Notes: generated from the letters alone by a model not told the origin. Shown: positions 36,584 to 45,652, counted from the first letter of the stretch. The stretch is DNA of 64,000 nt from Novosphingobium sp. SG919 (GCF_012932495.1 NZ_JABCNG010000008.1:1-64000); one strand, 5' to 3'. Program-made: numbers and translations.

Positions 36584-38287
36584 TAGGGGCATCTCGGCGT
36601 CCAGGCTATCGAGCCGCATCGCCAGATCGGCACTGGCCTGCGCAATCACACGGTGATCCTGGGTTTCCAGCGCGCCCTGGAACGCCAGGATCCAGTGCCC
36701 GATCGCCTCGCGCACATCGCCCAGATGGTCTTCCCACAGGCGCTCGGCCCGCGCCAGGAGTGCCTGGTTGGCAGCCTCTTCGCGCGGGTGGACTTTCAGT
36801 GCGGCCAGCGCGCGGCGGCGGCGGTCGAGCTCTGCCTCGTCCTTGCGGTCTTCCTCGTCGGCCAGCACCACATTGCGGCTTTCGCCCGTCGCTGGAATGG
36901 TCACGTCCACTTCCAGAAGCCCCGAGGAATCATAGCTGAAGCGCACATCCACCTGCACTTCGCCCGCTGGCCGCGGCGGCACCGGAATTTCCAGCGCCCC
37001 CAGCTTGACGTTGCCCGAAACCTCGCGCGCCTCGCCCTGGAAGATGCCGAATTCCACGCGGCGCTGGTTGTCGGCCATGGTCTGGAAATAGTGCACGCGG
37101 CTGACCGGCACCGGTGTGTTGCGCTCGATGATCGGGGTGAACAGGCCCGACATCACGTTGCCACGCGCGTCGCGCTCGCTGCGGTCCACGCCAAGGGTGA
37201 ACGGGCAGACATCGGTGATGCGCACTTCTTCCAGCCCGCCATCGCGCGCGATCAACCCGCCCTGGATCGCCGCGCCCAGCGCCACGGCATGATCGGGATG
37301 GACGGTGGAATTGGGGAAGCGCCCGAACAGGCGGGTGATTGCCTTGCGCACCACCGGCATGCGCGTGGCGCCGCCCACCAGCACCACTTCGGAAAGGCTG
37401 GCCGTGTCGATCTGGCTGTCGCGCAGCGCCCGCACGACGGGATCGCGCAGCCGGCGCAGCAGGGGTTCCGCCGCCGCTTCCAACTCGGCCGCCGTGACCG
37501 CCGTGGCCAGGCGCACCCCGTCAACGGTCAGGGCAAATTCCGCCTCGCCCTTGTCGCTCAGCGCGCGGCGGGTGCGCTCGGCCGCCTGGAGCAACAGGGC
37601 ACGGGCGCGCTCGGGATGCGCCTTGTCGAGCAGCCCTTCGGGATCGAGCCGCGTGCGGACGGCCTGGGCCAGCGCCTCGTTGAAATCGTCGCCGCCCAGG
37701 CGGTTGTCCCCGGCCGAGGCGCGCACTTCCACGATGCCGGCAAACATTTCCACGATGGATACGTCGAAGGTCCCCCCGCCCAGGTCAAACACCAGGAACG
37801 GTTCGTGCTCCCCGCGGCTGGCGAGGCCAAAAGCCAGGGCGGCTGCCGTCGGCTCGTTGATCAGGCGGCGCACCGAAAGACCTGCCAGTTCGCCGGCCCG
37901 GCGCGTGGCCTTGCGCTGCTTGTCGTTGAAATAGGCCGGCACGGTAATCACCGCTTCGGTCGGCACAGCGCCGGTCTGCGCCGCCACATCGTCGCGCAAG
38001 CTGGCCAGCACCAGCGCCGAAAGCTCTTCGGCGGTGAACGTCTGCCGCGCCAGCTTCAGCTTGCGATCGGTGCCCATAAACCGCTTGAAGCTGACCTGGG
38101 TAGCGCCGTCCTTGGCCGCCATGCGCTCCAGCGCGGCCTGGCCGACCAGCGTGGTGCCATCGGGCAGAACCGACACGGCCGAGGGCGTCAGCATCTGCCC
38201 CAGTGCATTGGGCACAAGCTGCGCCGCGTCGCCATCCCACAGCGCCACCGCCGAATTGGTAGTGCCCAGGTCAATTCCGATGATCAT
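36581..38287 (-). CDS. hscC: HscC-type Hsp70 chaperone
   Basis: A 568-residue Hsp70. The ATPase domain has IGIDLGTTNSAVALW, ITVPAYFNDKQRKATRRAGELAG, RLINEPTAAALAFG, FDLGGGTFDVSIVE and VLVGGATRMPVVR. The substrate domain is short (about residues 385-480, with ERNTPVPVSRVHYF) and the helical lid ends without the EEVD-like tail of DnaK, as in HscC. Its J-like partner gene follows with no gap, and a 53-residue membrane protein gene precedes it by about 80 bases, so the three may form one module. The client is unknown. Confidence 0.88.
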   Translation of the reverse strand: MIIGIDLGTTNSAVALWDGDAAQLVPNALGQMLTPSAVSVLPDGTTLVGQAALERMAAKDGATQVSFKRFMGTDRKLKLARQTFTAEELSALVLASLRDDVAAQTGAVPTEAVITVPAYFNDKQRKATRRAGELAGLSVRRLINEPTAAALAFGLASRGEHEPFLVFDLGGGTFDVSIVEMFAGIVEVRASAGDNRLGGDDFNEALAQAVRTRLDPEGLLDKAHPERARALLLQAAERTRRALSDKGEAEFALTVDGVRLATAVTAAELEAAAEPLLRRLRDPVVRALRDSQIDTASLSEVVLVGGATRMPVVRKAITRLFGRFPNSTVHPDHAVALGAAIQGGLIARDGGLEEVRITDVCPFTLGVDRSERDARGNVMSGLFTPIIERNTPVPVSRVHYFQTMADNQRRVEFGIFQGEAREVSGNVKLGALEIPVPPRPAGEVQVDVRFSYDSSGLLEVDVTIPATGESRNVVLADEEDRKDEAELDRRRRALAALKVHPREEAANQALLARAERLWEDHLGDVREAIGHWILAFQGALETQDHRVIAQASADLAMRLDSLDAEMPL

Positions 38288-38370
38288 GCCGTCGTGCTCG
38301 CTCCCATGGGGCCATCATGGCCGGGCGACAGTGCCCATTGCAAGATGCTTCCATGTCCGTTCACGTGCAG

Positions 38371-38532
38371 TCATCGCGTCAGCAGCCACAGCCCGCCACC
38401 CACCACCAGCAAAATCGCCAAGGCGGCCAGCAGGCAACCGGTCCTGCCCCAACGGCGATGAACCGCCTTGCCGCTCTCGCAGGCAAGATCGCCAAGCGCG
38501 TCCTGCATAAGGTCGCCAATGAAGTCGTGCAT
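38371..38532 (-). CDS. Small single-pass membrane protein
   Basis: A 53-residue protein, MHDFIGDLMQDALGDLACE at the N-terminus, then a basic stretch (KAVHRRWGRTG) and one transmembrane helix (CLLAALAILLVVGGGLWLL) ending in TR. An AAGG lies about 9 bases before ATG. It lies between phosphomannomutase and hscC on the same strand. No family is recognised. Confidence 0.6.
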   Translation of the reverse strand: MHDFIGDLMQDALGDLACESGKAVHRRWGRTGCLLAALAILLVVGGGLWLLTR

Positions 38533-38566
38533 CGGTAGCGCCTTGGTTGTGCAGCTTCGCGGACAA

Positions 38567-39970
38567 TCAATGCCCCGCCTGCGGCCCGCGCGCGAGGCCC
38601 GACAGCGCCAGTTGCGCATCAACCTGCTGCATCAGCCGGGCCAGGCCGGCCTCGGTCTCGCTTTCGGCCCGCGCCACCAGCGCAGCCTGGGTGTGCGAGG
38701 CGCGCAGCAGCCACCAGCCATCGGGCGTGGTCACACGCACGCCGTCGATCGCCACCATATCGGCGCCTTGAGCCTCCAGCCGGGCTTTCACCTCGTCCAT
38801 CGCGGCAAACTTGCGCGCCTCGTCCACGGCAAAGCGCAGTTCGGGCGTGGCCACGGTTTCGGGCATGGCACTGCGCAGATCGCTGACGGAGCGGCCAAGC
38901 CGCGCGGCGGCGGCGATGAGGCGGATCGCGGCATAGATGCCATCGTCAAAACCGTACCAATCGTCGGCCAGGAACACGTGCCCACTCATTTCGCCGGCCA
39001 GTAACGCGCCGCTTTCACGCAGGCGGGCCTTCATGTGCGAATGGCCCGATTTCCACATCTCCGCCCGCCCGCCCAGCGCGCGCACGGACTCGAACAGCGC
39101 CCGACCAGTCTTGATATCGCCCAGCACCAGCGCGCCGGGATGGCGGGCCAGCAGATCCTGCGCCAGAATCATCAGCAACTGATCGGCCCAGATGACCCGG
39201 CCTTGCCCATCGACCACGCCGATGCGATCGGCGTCACCATCAAAAGCCACCCCGAAATCGAGCCCGCCGCGCGCCACCGCCGCGCGCAGGTCGGCCAGGT
39301 TTTCCTCCACCGTGGGATCGGGATGATGGTTGGGAAAAGTGCCATCCACCTGGGCAAACAGCACATCGTGCCGCCCAGGCAACCGGGCCACCAATCGCTC
39401 CAGCACCGGCCCCGCCGCACCATTGCCCGCGTCCCACGCCATGGCCAGGCCAGCAAGGCTTTCCCGGTCGATGCCATCCAGCCCCTTGAGCAGGCGATCG
39501 ACATAGGCATCCATTACCGCAACCTGGCGCACGGCGCCCGTGCCGCTGGTCCAATCGCCGGCGGCAGCCTGATCGCCCAGCGCCTGGATCGCCGCGCCGA
39601 AGAACGGCTGGCCATCGCGCACCAGCTTGAAGCCATTGTGGGTGGGAGGATTGTGGCTGCCCGTCACCTGGATGCCCCCCGCCACGCCGGGCAGGGTGAT
39701 GGCCGCAAAATAGAGCATCGGGGTTGGCCCCATGCCGATGCGCAGCACATCGGCGCCGCTCGCCACCAGGCCTTCGACCAAGGCATGTTCCAGGATCGGC
39801 GAACTGACCCGCCCATCCATGCCCACGACGACCGTGCCGCCGCCATCGCGCACCACCAGCGTGCCAAAGGTGCGCCCGATCGCGCGCGCATCATCGGCGC
39901 CCAGGCTTTGCCCGAACACGCCACGCACGTCGTATTCGCGCAGGATCGTGGGATCGAACCGGTGGGTCAT
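38567..39970 (-). CDS. Phosphomannomutase/phosphoglucomutase
   Basis: A 467-residue alpha-D-phosphohexomutase. It has the N-terminal FDPTILREYDVRGV, the phosphoserine loop TGSHNPP (Ser105), the metal loop FDGDADRIG, the sugar-specificity loop GEMSGHVF and the phosphate-binding RASHTQAALVAR. It interconverts mannose or glucose 6-phosphate and 1-phosphate, feeding exopolysaccharide and LPS synthesis (AlgC/ManB type). It is the third of a run of minus-strand genes after mipZ and the J protein. Confidence 0.92.
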   Translation of the reverse strand: MTHRFDPTILREYDVRGVFGQSLGADDARAIGRTFGTLVVRDGGGTVVVGMDGRVSSPILEHALVEGLVASGADVLRIGMGPTPMLYFAAITLPGVAGGIQVTGSHNPPTHNGFKLVRDGQPFFGAAIQALGDQAAAGDWTSGTGAVRQVAVMDAYVDRLLKGLDGIDRESLAGLAMAWDAGNGAAGPVLERLVARLPGRHDVLFAQVDGTFPNHHPDPTVEENLADLRAAVARGGLDFGVAFDGDADRIGVVDGQGRVIWADQLLMILAQDLLARHPGALVLGDIKTGRALFESVRALGGRAEMWKSGHSHMKARLRESGALLAGEMSGHVFLADDWYGFDDGIYAAIRLIAAAARLGRSVSDLRSAMPETVATPELRFAVDEARKFAAMDEVKARLEAQGADMVAIDGVRVTTPDGWWLLRASHTQAALVARAESETEAGLARLMQQVDAQLALSGLARGPQAGH

Positions 39971-40000
39971 CAGGCGGCCCCTACACCACGGCCCAGGGTA

Positions 40001-40285
40001 TCAGCGCCGCTCCACCAGCCGGGCCAGCAGCAGGTCGCGCGCGGCATTGGCTTCGTGCACGGCTTCGCTGCTGCCACCGCGATCTGGATGGACCATGGCC
40101 AGCAGGCGGCGGTGCGCCTCGATGATCTGTTCGCGCTTGGCATTCGGCTCCACGCCCAGGAGATTGCGCGCCCGGAATTCTGCCAAGGAACGCGCCTGCG
40201 GCTGGCCCAGTTCCCACGGCCAGCGCTGCGTCAGCAGCTTGACCGCCAGGCACACCAGCGCGGCCAAAACCAGCAGCTTGGTCAC
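40001..40285 (-). CDS. Small membrane-anchored J-domain protein
   Basis: A 94-residue protein. Residues 1-19 form a membrane helix (MTKLLVLAALVCLAVKLL). A C-terminal J domain follows (FRARNLLGVEPNAKREQIIEAHRRLLAMVHPDRGGSSEAVHEANAARDLLL) with an intact HPD at 66-68. It should stimulate an Hsp70 at the membrane, in the style of TIM14/Pam18-like proteins. Its ATG overlaps the mipZ stop by four bases, so the two are translationally coupled. Confidence 0.85.
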   Translation of the reverse strand: MTKLLVLAALVCLAVKLLTQRWPWELGQPQARSLAEFRARNLLGVEPNAKREQIIEAHRRLLAMVHPDRGGSSEAVHEANAARDLLLARLVERR

Positions 40286-41124
40286 GCCACGTCCACCATC
40301 GGGGTGGATTGCCCGTTTTCCCGGCCGCCATTGGCCGCGCGCTGCGAAGGCAGCGGCAGGTTGAGCCCGGCCACCAGCGTACGCAACTCCTGCCGCGCGA
40401 CCAGGTGGCTGGTGCCCAGTTCGCCTAGATGCCCCTTGTCCAGCAGCGTGAGGCCGCTGGGGAACAGTTCGCGATAGATCACGCGTTCCGACAGGCCGTT
40501 GGAAATGCGAAAGCCGACGCGCTTGGACAGTTCGTTGAGCGCCTGGTCGATACGCTTCTGGTTGCGCGCTTCCACGTGCTGGGTGCGGTTGCGCACCACC
40601 ACCCAGTCCATCTCGCGCCGGGCCTGCTGGATCGTGGCCATGGCGCGCTTCTTGCGCGCTTCCCAGATCAGCTCGGCATAGAACGACAGGCGGCGCACGC
40701 GGAAGGTCTCGGCGTCCACCTGGCCGATCAGATCGAAATCGACGAAGCTGTCGTTCAGCGGGGTGACCAGCGTATCGGCGCCGGTCGCCACGTGGCGCGC
40801 CAGCGGATCGTCGCGGCCCGGCGTATCGAAGATCAGGAAATCATGATCCTGCGAAAGATCGGCGACCAACGCGTCGAGCGCTTCGGGCGTGGTTTCGTTG
40901 AACACCACGTGGGTGGCATTGGGCAGCGGGATCTGGCGGCGCCGGGCAGTCTCGTCGCGGTTTTGCAGATAGCGGTGCAACGTGGCCTGGCGGTTGTCCA
41001 GGTCGATCGCCGCCACGCGCCCGCCCTGGTAAGCGAGCGCCACGGCGACGTGCACGGCGGTGGTCGATTTGCCGGTGCCGCCCTTTTCGTTGGCGAAAAC
41101 GATGCGATGGGGACCTGTCGACAC
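40282..41124 (-). CDS. mipZ: Division-plane positioning ATPase MipZ
   Basis: A 280-residue ParA/MinD-family ATPase that in Caulobacter forms a gradient from ParB at the poles and inhibits FtsZ, confining division to mid-cell. The N-terminus HRIVFANEKGGTGKSTTAVH holds the deviant Walker A. AAIDLDNRQATLHRYLQNR, FDTPGRDDPLARHVATGAD, FVDFDLIGQVDAET and WVVVRNRTQHVEARNQKRI are MipZ-specific. The partner ParB gene of the chromosome is not in this window. Confidence 0.92.
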   Translation of the reverse strand: MSTGPHRIVFANEKGGTGKSTTAVHVAVALAYQGGRVAAIDLDNRQATLHRYLQNRDETARRRQIPLPNATHVVFNETTPEALDALVADLSQDHDFLIFDTPGRDDPLARHVATGADTLVTPLNDSFVDFDLIGQVDAETFRVRRLSFYAELIWEARKKRAMATIQQARREMDWVVVRNRTQHVEARNQKRIDQALNELSKRVGFRISNGLSERVIYRELFPSGLTLLDKGHLGELGTSHLVARQELRTLVAGLNLPLPSQRAANGGRENGQSTPMVDVA

Positions 41125-41242
41125 GCGGCTCTCTCTCGATCTGGGCGGTTAACCGAACGCTTGAAGACCGGGCACGGCGCGGCTAGGGGAAACCCCGCCG
41201 CGCGGCCGGTTGTTGCCACGGCTTAAAGGAGAGGCACCCGGC

Positions 41243-42097
41243 GTGCAAACCATCTATCGCCTGGAAGACCTGCGCGCGGCCGTAGCTTCATCCAAAATCG
41301 GGGAAAAAACCCTGGCCCTGGTGCCCACGATGGGCGCCCTGCACGAAGGCCACCTCACGCTGGTGCGCCGCGCCCGCGATCTGGCCGATGCCGTGGCAGT
41401 GTCGATCTTCGTCAATCCGCGCCAGTTCGGGCCGGGCGAAGACTTCGACGCCTATCCCCGCCGGCTGGAAAGCGATGCCGCGCTGCTCGCCGCCGAAGGG
41501 GTCGACATCCTGTGGGCACCCAGCCCCGAGGTGATGTACCCGCGCGGCTTTGCCACCACGGTTTCTGTGGCGGGGCTGGACGAACCGCTGTGCGGCGCGG
41601 CGCGGCCCGGCCACTTCGATGGCGTGGCCACGGTGGTGTGCAAGCTGTTCAACCAGGTTCAGCCCGATTTCGCGCTGTTCGGGGAAAAGGACTGGCAGCA
41701 GTTGGCGATCATCCGCCGCATGGCCCGCGACCTGGACCTGGCCTTTCCCCGCGCCGAGGCGATCATCGGCGTGCCCACCGTGCGCGAGGCCGATGGCCTG
41801 GCGCTCAGCAGCCGCAACCAGTACCTGACCGCGCACGAACGGGCCAACGCGGTCGCCCTGCCGCGCGCGATCGAGGCGGCGATTGCCGCGTTGCACGCCG
41901 GCGCCGACGCCGATGCCGCACTGGAAGACTTGCGCACGGCCCTGCTGCGTGGCGGCTTTGCGCGGGTGGACTATGCCGACTTGCGCGATGCTGAAACACT
42001 CGATCCGCTCGACGCGCTGGGAGACCGCCCCGCGCGCGTGCTGGTTGCAGCGCACCTGGGCAAGGCGCGGCTGATCGACAACTGGCCCGCGAACTGA
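41243..42097 (+). CDS. panC: Pantothenate synthetase
   Basis: A 284-residue enzyme joining pantoate and beta-alanine with ATP to make pantothenate, the precursor of coenzyme A. It shows VPTMGALHEGHLTLVRRA, SIFVNPRQFGPGEDFDAYPR, LCGAARPGHFDGVATVV, FGEKDWQQLAIIRRM and LSSRNQYL. The start is GTG, chosen because AGGAGAGG lies about 9 bases before it. It is divergent from mipZ and followed 10 bases later by the PBP4 gene. Confidence 0.95.
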   Translation: MQTIYRLEDLRAAVASSKIGEKTLALVPTMGALHEGHLTLVRRARDLADAVAVSIFVNPRQFGPGEDFDAYPRRLESDAALLAAEGVDILWAPSPEVMYPRGFATTVSVAGLDEPLCGAARPGHFDGVATVVCKLFNQVQPDFALFGEKDWQQLAIIRRMARDLDLAFPRAEAIIGVPTVREADGLALSSRNQYLTAHERANAVALPRAIEAAIAALHAGADADAALEDLRTALLRGGFARVDYADLRDAETLDPLDALGDRPARVLVAAHLGKARLIDNWPAN

Positions 42098-42107
42098 TGC
42101 GTGCTGC

Positions 42108-43505
42108 GTGACAATCGCAGCGCGCCTTGGCCTGGCCCTTGCGCTGCTTGTGGCGGCGCCTGTGGCGCAGGGCAGGGGCATGGCAGAGCCGGCGCTCGAT
42201 GCGATCCTTGCCCCCCTTCCCGCCGGGGCCCGCATCGGCCTGCTGGTGGTGGACGAAACCGGTACCGTGGTGGCGCAGCGCAATGCCGATGCCCGGATGG
42301 TGCCCGCGTCCACCACCAAGCTGTTCACCACCGCCGCCGCACTGGCCACCCTGCCCGCCACCGATCAGCCCGACACCACCCGCGGCGCCAGCGTGAGCCT
42401 GGAAGGGGCCGGTAGCCGGCCCGATGTGGTGCTGCGCGGCCATGGTGATGCGCGCCTGTCTGCCGCACCGGATTGCACGGTGGATTGCCTGGCCACCCTC
42501 GCCGATGCGATCGCGGCACGCACCCGCCGGGTGGGGCAGGTGATCGGCGATGACAGCGCCATGGCCGACGAGCGCTGGCCCTCGGGCATGAGCTGGGACA
42601 ACATGGCGACGCCATCGGGCACGGCCGTTTCTGCACTCACGCTGGATGACAATATCGCGCTGGTAACCGTCATCGCGGGGGTGGAAGGCACGCCCGCAAA
42701 GATCGAAGCGCCGGTCGGCCTTGTCGTTACCGGCACGGTGATGAGCGTCCGCGCCGGCCCGGTCGCCGTTGCCCGCAGCACGCTGCCCGGATCGGATCGC
42801 TGGCAACTGGGTGGCACGATACCGGCGGGCAGCAATCTGCGCGTGCCCCTCGCCGTGGCCGATCCCGCTGCGCGCGCGGCCGCGGTGCTGCGCGCCATGC
42901 TGGTGGCGCGCGGCGTGGCCGTGCGTGGCCCGGCGATCGCACGCCATCGCCTGGGTACTGCGTCGCCCGAACCAACCCCGCTCGCGCGCCTTGTCCCGCC
43001 GCCGTTGGCAGACGATGTGGCGCTGACCTTGCGCAACAGCCAGAACCTCCACGCCGAACTGCTGCTGCGCCGCCTGGCGCCAAGTGGCACCGTGGCAGAC
43101 GGCATCGCGGCGCGCACGGCGGCGCTGGCCCCGGTCGGCCTGATGCCCGGCAGCGTCAGCCTCTATGACGGTTCGGGCATGTCCACCTACAACCGGGTCA
43201 CCCCAAGGGCGCTGGTCACGCTGCTGCGCTGGGGCCAGGCACAGCCCTGGGGCGGCACCTGGATTGGCGGCTTCCCCGTGGCGGGACAGAGCGGGACTTT
43301 GAAAAACCGCCTGCGCGGCACGACGTTGGAAGGCAAGCTGCGCGCCAAGACCGGCACATTGCTGGGCACCCAGGCCTTGGCCGGCGTCCTGCCCACGGCC
43401 GATGGCCACACCCTCGCCTTTGCGGTGCTGGTGGGCGATCTGCCCGAAGGCACCAGCGCCACTGCCGTGGTCGACACGCTGCTGCTGGCGCTGGCCGGGC
43501 TATAG
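42108..43505 (+). CDS. dacB: D-alanyl-D-alanine carboxypeptidase/endopeptidase (PBP4)
   Basis: A 465-residue class C penicillin-binding protein of peptidase family S13. A signal peptide (LALALLVAAPVAQG) sends it to the periplasm. Active-site motifs are PASTTK (Ser68, Lys71), the SGMSTYN box and AKTGTL. The large inserted region between motifs 1 and 2 is typical. It trims or cuts peptidoglycan cross-links. GTG is the start. It probably shares a transcript with panC. Confidence 0.88.
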   Translation: MTIAARLGLALALLVAAPVAQGRGMAEPALDAILAPLPAGARIGLLVVDETGTVVAQRNADARMVPASTTKLFTTAAALATLPATDQPDTTRGASVSLEGAGSRPDVVLRGHGDARLSAAPDCTVDCLATLADAIAARTRRVGQVIGDDSAMADERWPSGMSWDNMATPSGTAVSALTLDDNIALVTVIAGVEGTPAKIEAPVGLVVTGTVMSVRAGPVAVARSTLPGSDRWQLGGTIPAGSNLRVPLAVADPAARAAAVLRAMLVARGVAVRGPAIARHRLGTASPEPTPLARLVPPPLADDVALTLRNSQNLHAELLLRRLAPSGTVADGIAARTAALAPVGLMPGSVSLYDGSGMSTYNRVTPRALVTLLRWGQAQPWGGTWIGGFPVAGQSGTLKNRLRGTTLEGKLRAKTGTLLGTQALAGVLPTADGHTLAFAVLVGDLPEGTSATAVVDTLLLALAGL

Positions 43506-43551
43506 GGCAGGCGGGCATTGAGCCTGGGCTGCGCTGCTCTATACACCGGCC

Positions 43552-44061
43552 ATGGCCAGCCTCACGCTCAACGCCCAGCCGCTCGACATTCGCCTGCCTG
43601 CTGACACGCCGCTGTTATGGGCCCTGCGCGATGCCGCCAATCTGACCGGTACCAAGTATGGCTGCGGCACCGGCGAATGCGGCGCCTGCACGGTAATGGT
43701 CGATGGCCAGGCGATGCCCAGTTGCACCCTGTCGCTGGGAGAAGCTGAAGGGCGCAGCGTGACCACGATCGAGGGCCTGTCGCCCGATCGCAGCCACCCC
43801 GTGCAGCAGGCCTTTGCCGCCGAGCAGGCGATTCAGTGTGGGTTCTGCACACCCGGCCTGGTCATGGCGGCGGCAGCGCTGCTTGCCCACAATGCCGATC
43901 CGACCGAGGCCGACATCGCCGCTGCCCTGCCCCACGTGTGCCGGTGTGGGGTGCAGCCCCGGCTGGTGCGCGCGGTGCAGCGCGCCGGACGTATCCTGCG
44001 CGGCCAGGAAGCGCCGGTACGCTTGCCCGCGCCGCGCACCGCCACGACCGGTGGATTCTGA
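43552..44061 (+). CDS. 2Fe-2S subunit of a molybdenum hydroxylase (IorA-like), without partner
   Basis: A 169-residue small subunit of the xanthine-oxidase family, like isoquinoline 1-oxidoreductase alpha. Cysteines for the plant-type cluster are Cys38, Cys43, Cys46 and Cys58 (YGCGTGECGACTV), and for the second cluster Cys96, Cys99, Cys130 and Cys132 (QCGFCTPG, HVCRCG). It would pass electrons from a molybdopterin subunit. The large catalytic subunit gene that normally follows is absent: arsC follows instead. Either the partner is encoded elsewhere or the gene is a remnant operon. Confidence 0.85.
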   Translation: MASLTLNAQPLDIRLPADTPLLWALRDAANLTGTKYGCGTGECGACTVMVDGQAMPSCTLSLGEAEGRSVTTIEGLSPDRSHPVQQAFAAEQAIQCGFCTPGLVMAAAALLAHNADPTEADIAAALPHVCRCGVQPRLVRAVQRAGRILRGQEAPVRLPAPRTATTGGF

Positions 44062-44085
44062 TCCCACTCTCATCAGGAGATTTCG

Positions 44086-44427
44086 ATGCACGCCACGATC
44101 TGGCACAATCCCGCCTGCGGTACCTCGCGCAACACGCTGGCCCTGTTGCAGGAAGCCGGTGCGCAAGTGACTGTGATCGAATACCTCAAGACGGCGCCCA
44201 GGGCTGAAAAGCTGGCGCAGCTCTATCGCGATGCCGGCCTCACCCCGCAACAAGGGCTGCGGCTGCGCGGCACCGATGCCGAGGCGCGCGGGCTTCCCCA
44301 AGCGGACGACGCCACCGTGCTGGCTGCCATGGCGGCCGCGCCCAAGCTGATCGAGCGCCCGCTGGTGGAAACGCCCAAGGGCGTGCGACTGTGCCGGCCC
44401 AAGGAAAAGGTCTTCGAAATCCTGTGA
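44086..44427 (+). CDS. arsC: Arsenate reductase (glutaredoxin type)
   Basis: A 113-residue ArsC-family protein. The active-site WHNPACGTSRNTL holds the catalytic Cys11 and the following anion-binding residues. IEYLKTAPRAEKL, GLRLRGTDAEARGL and IERPLVETPKGVRLCRP (with a phosphate-binding Arg) complete the fold. It reduces arsenate with glutathione and glutaredoxin. No other ars genes are nearby, so it may instead be one of the orphan ArsC-like proteins without a proven arsenic role. Confidence 0.85.
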   Translation: MHATIWHNPACGTSRNTLALLQEAGAQVTVIEYLKTAPRAEKLAQLYRDAGLTPQQGLRLRGTDAEARGLPQADDATVLAAMAAAPKLIERPLVETPKGVRLCRPKEKVFEIL

Positions 44428-44547
44428 CGGCGGCGTGCCGCCGGTCGATGTGCCGGGGCTGGATCGCCTGAACACAAAGCGGGGCCGCGGCGTTGATCCG
44501 TGGCCCCGCCTTGTTTGTCTCGATCATGCTGCGCACAGACAAAGAAA

Positions 44548-44571
44548 AAGGGGCGGATCACTCCGCCCCTT
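44548..44571 (-). terminator. Rho-independent terminator of the TonB/ExbBD cluster
   Basis: A perfect 10-base stem (aaggggcgga with tccgcccctt) and 4-base loop. Read on the minus strand it ends in cccctttttcttt, a T-rich tail. It lies 47 bases beyond the last exbD stop. Confidence 0.85.
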
Positions 44572-44618
44572 GATCGGGTTTTCCGGTGTGGCAACCGGAA
44601 GAAACGGGCCCGAAAGCC

Positions 44619-45056
44619 TTACTGCGCCTTCCCGAAGGTGGCGAAGTTTTCGTTCCCGACGAAGCCGAACTTGGTCACCTTGGATTCGGTGATGTCCTTC
44701 AGCAGCCGGTTGGCCGTTTCATAGCTGGCATAGGCGTCCGGCTGGAACTGCAGTTCCGGTTCCGGATTCATCGCCTTGGTCGCCTGGAGCAGCGAGATCA
44801 GGTTGCCTTCGGTAATGGTCGAGCCATTCCAGAGGATCTGACCATCCTGCGTCAGGATCAGCTTGTTCTTCACCGGGTCAATGTGAGGCGTGTTCGTAGG
44901 CGGGGTCGCCTGCGGCAGGTTCACGTTGACCGAGTGCGTGGCCACGGGGATGGTGATGATGAACATGATGAGGAGCACGAGCATGACGTCGATCAACGGC
45001 GTCGTGTTCATTTCCATCATCGGCGCGCCATCGTCCTTGCCGCCGCTCATTGCCAT
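44619..45056 (-). CDS. exbD: Biopolymer transport protein ExbD
   Basis: A 145-residue inner-membrane protein. One N-terminal transmembrane segment (TTPLIDVMLVLLIMFIITIPVATH) contains the Asp essential for proton use (PLIDVML). The periplasmic domain follows. It works with ExbB and TonB to drive TonB-dependent receptors by the proton gradient. It is the last gene of the cluster and ends before a terminator. Confidence 0.92.
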   Translation of the reverse strand: MAMSGGKDDGAPMMEMNTTPLIDVMLVLLIMFIITIPVATHSVNVNLPQATPPTNTPHIDPVKNKLILTQDGQILWNGSTITEGNLISLLQATKAMNPEPELQFQPDAYASYETANRLLKDITESKVTKFGFVGNENFATFGKAQ

Positions 45057-45121
45057 GGTGTGTTACTCCTGTTCGCCGTGCGCGCCCCGAAAGGCGCGCC
45101 CCGGGCGGTCTCCGTCAGGCC

Positions 45122-45652
45122 TTAGCCGTTGGGATCGACCGGGGTGGAGATGAAGCCGACCTTGGGATAGCCCGCAGCCTGCACGTTGTAGATCGCACCA
45201 GCGATGCACTTCCACGGAACATTGACGTCGCCACGGATGTGCACTTCGGGGATCTTTTCCGGGTCCATGTTGGCCGCGCCGCCTTCACGCTTCACGATCG
45301 CATCGAGGCGCTCGAAAGCCTGCTTGTACAGCTCGGTGTTGTCCACCGGAGTCACGTTGTTGAAATAGACGCGGCATTCACCGTTGCGGGTCGAGCCTTG
45401 ATAGCCCGGTTCGCGCGGGCTGCGGCCGTTCGCGTCGGTCGAGACAACGGCGAGAAGCAGGTTTTCAACCTTGTCCTGCGTTTCTTCCGAGGGAAGTACG
45501 GGAACCTTGAGCTTCTCGACGGTCTGGATCGCGACCGGAACCGCGATGAGGAAGATGATCAGCAGCACCAGCATCACGTCCACGAGCGGCGTGGTGTTGA
45601 TGTCCGACATCGGGCGTTCTTCTCCGCCAGCGCCGCCTACAGACATTGCCAT
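45122..45652 (-). CDS. exbD: Second ExbD paralogue
   Basis: A 176-residue ExbD/TolR-family protein with the same membrane segment and Asp (TTPLVDVMLVLLIIFLIAVPVAIQT). The periplasmic part is longer and carries an insert (REPGYQGSTRNGECRVYF and YKQAFERLDAIVKREGGAANMDPEK) absent from the shorter ExbD. Two unequal ExbDs after one ExbB is a common set in sphingomonads and xanthomonads, where the second ExbD serves a subset of receptors. Confidence 0.9.
   Translation of the reverse strand: MAMSVGGAGGEERPMSDINTTPLVDVMLVLLIIFLIAVPVAIQTVEKLKVPVLPSEETQDKVENLLLAVVSTDANGRSPREPGYQGSTRNGECRVYFNNVTPVDNTELYKQAFERLDAIVKREGGAANMDPEKIPEVHIRGDVNVPWKCIAGAIYNVQAAGYPKVGFISTPVDPNG

Noticed and set aside
36653..38461. 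A 602-codon plus-strand frame opposite hscC
   Set aside because: Antisense to an intact Hsp70; no recognisable domain.
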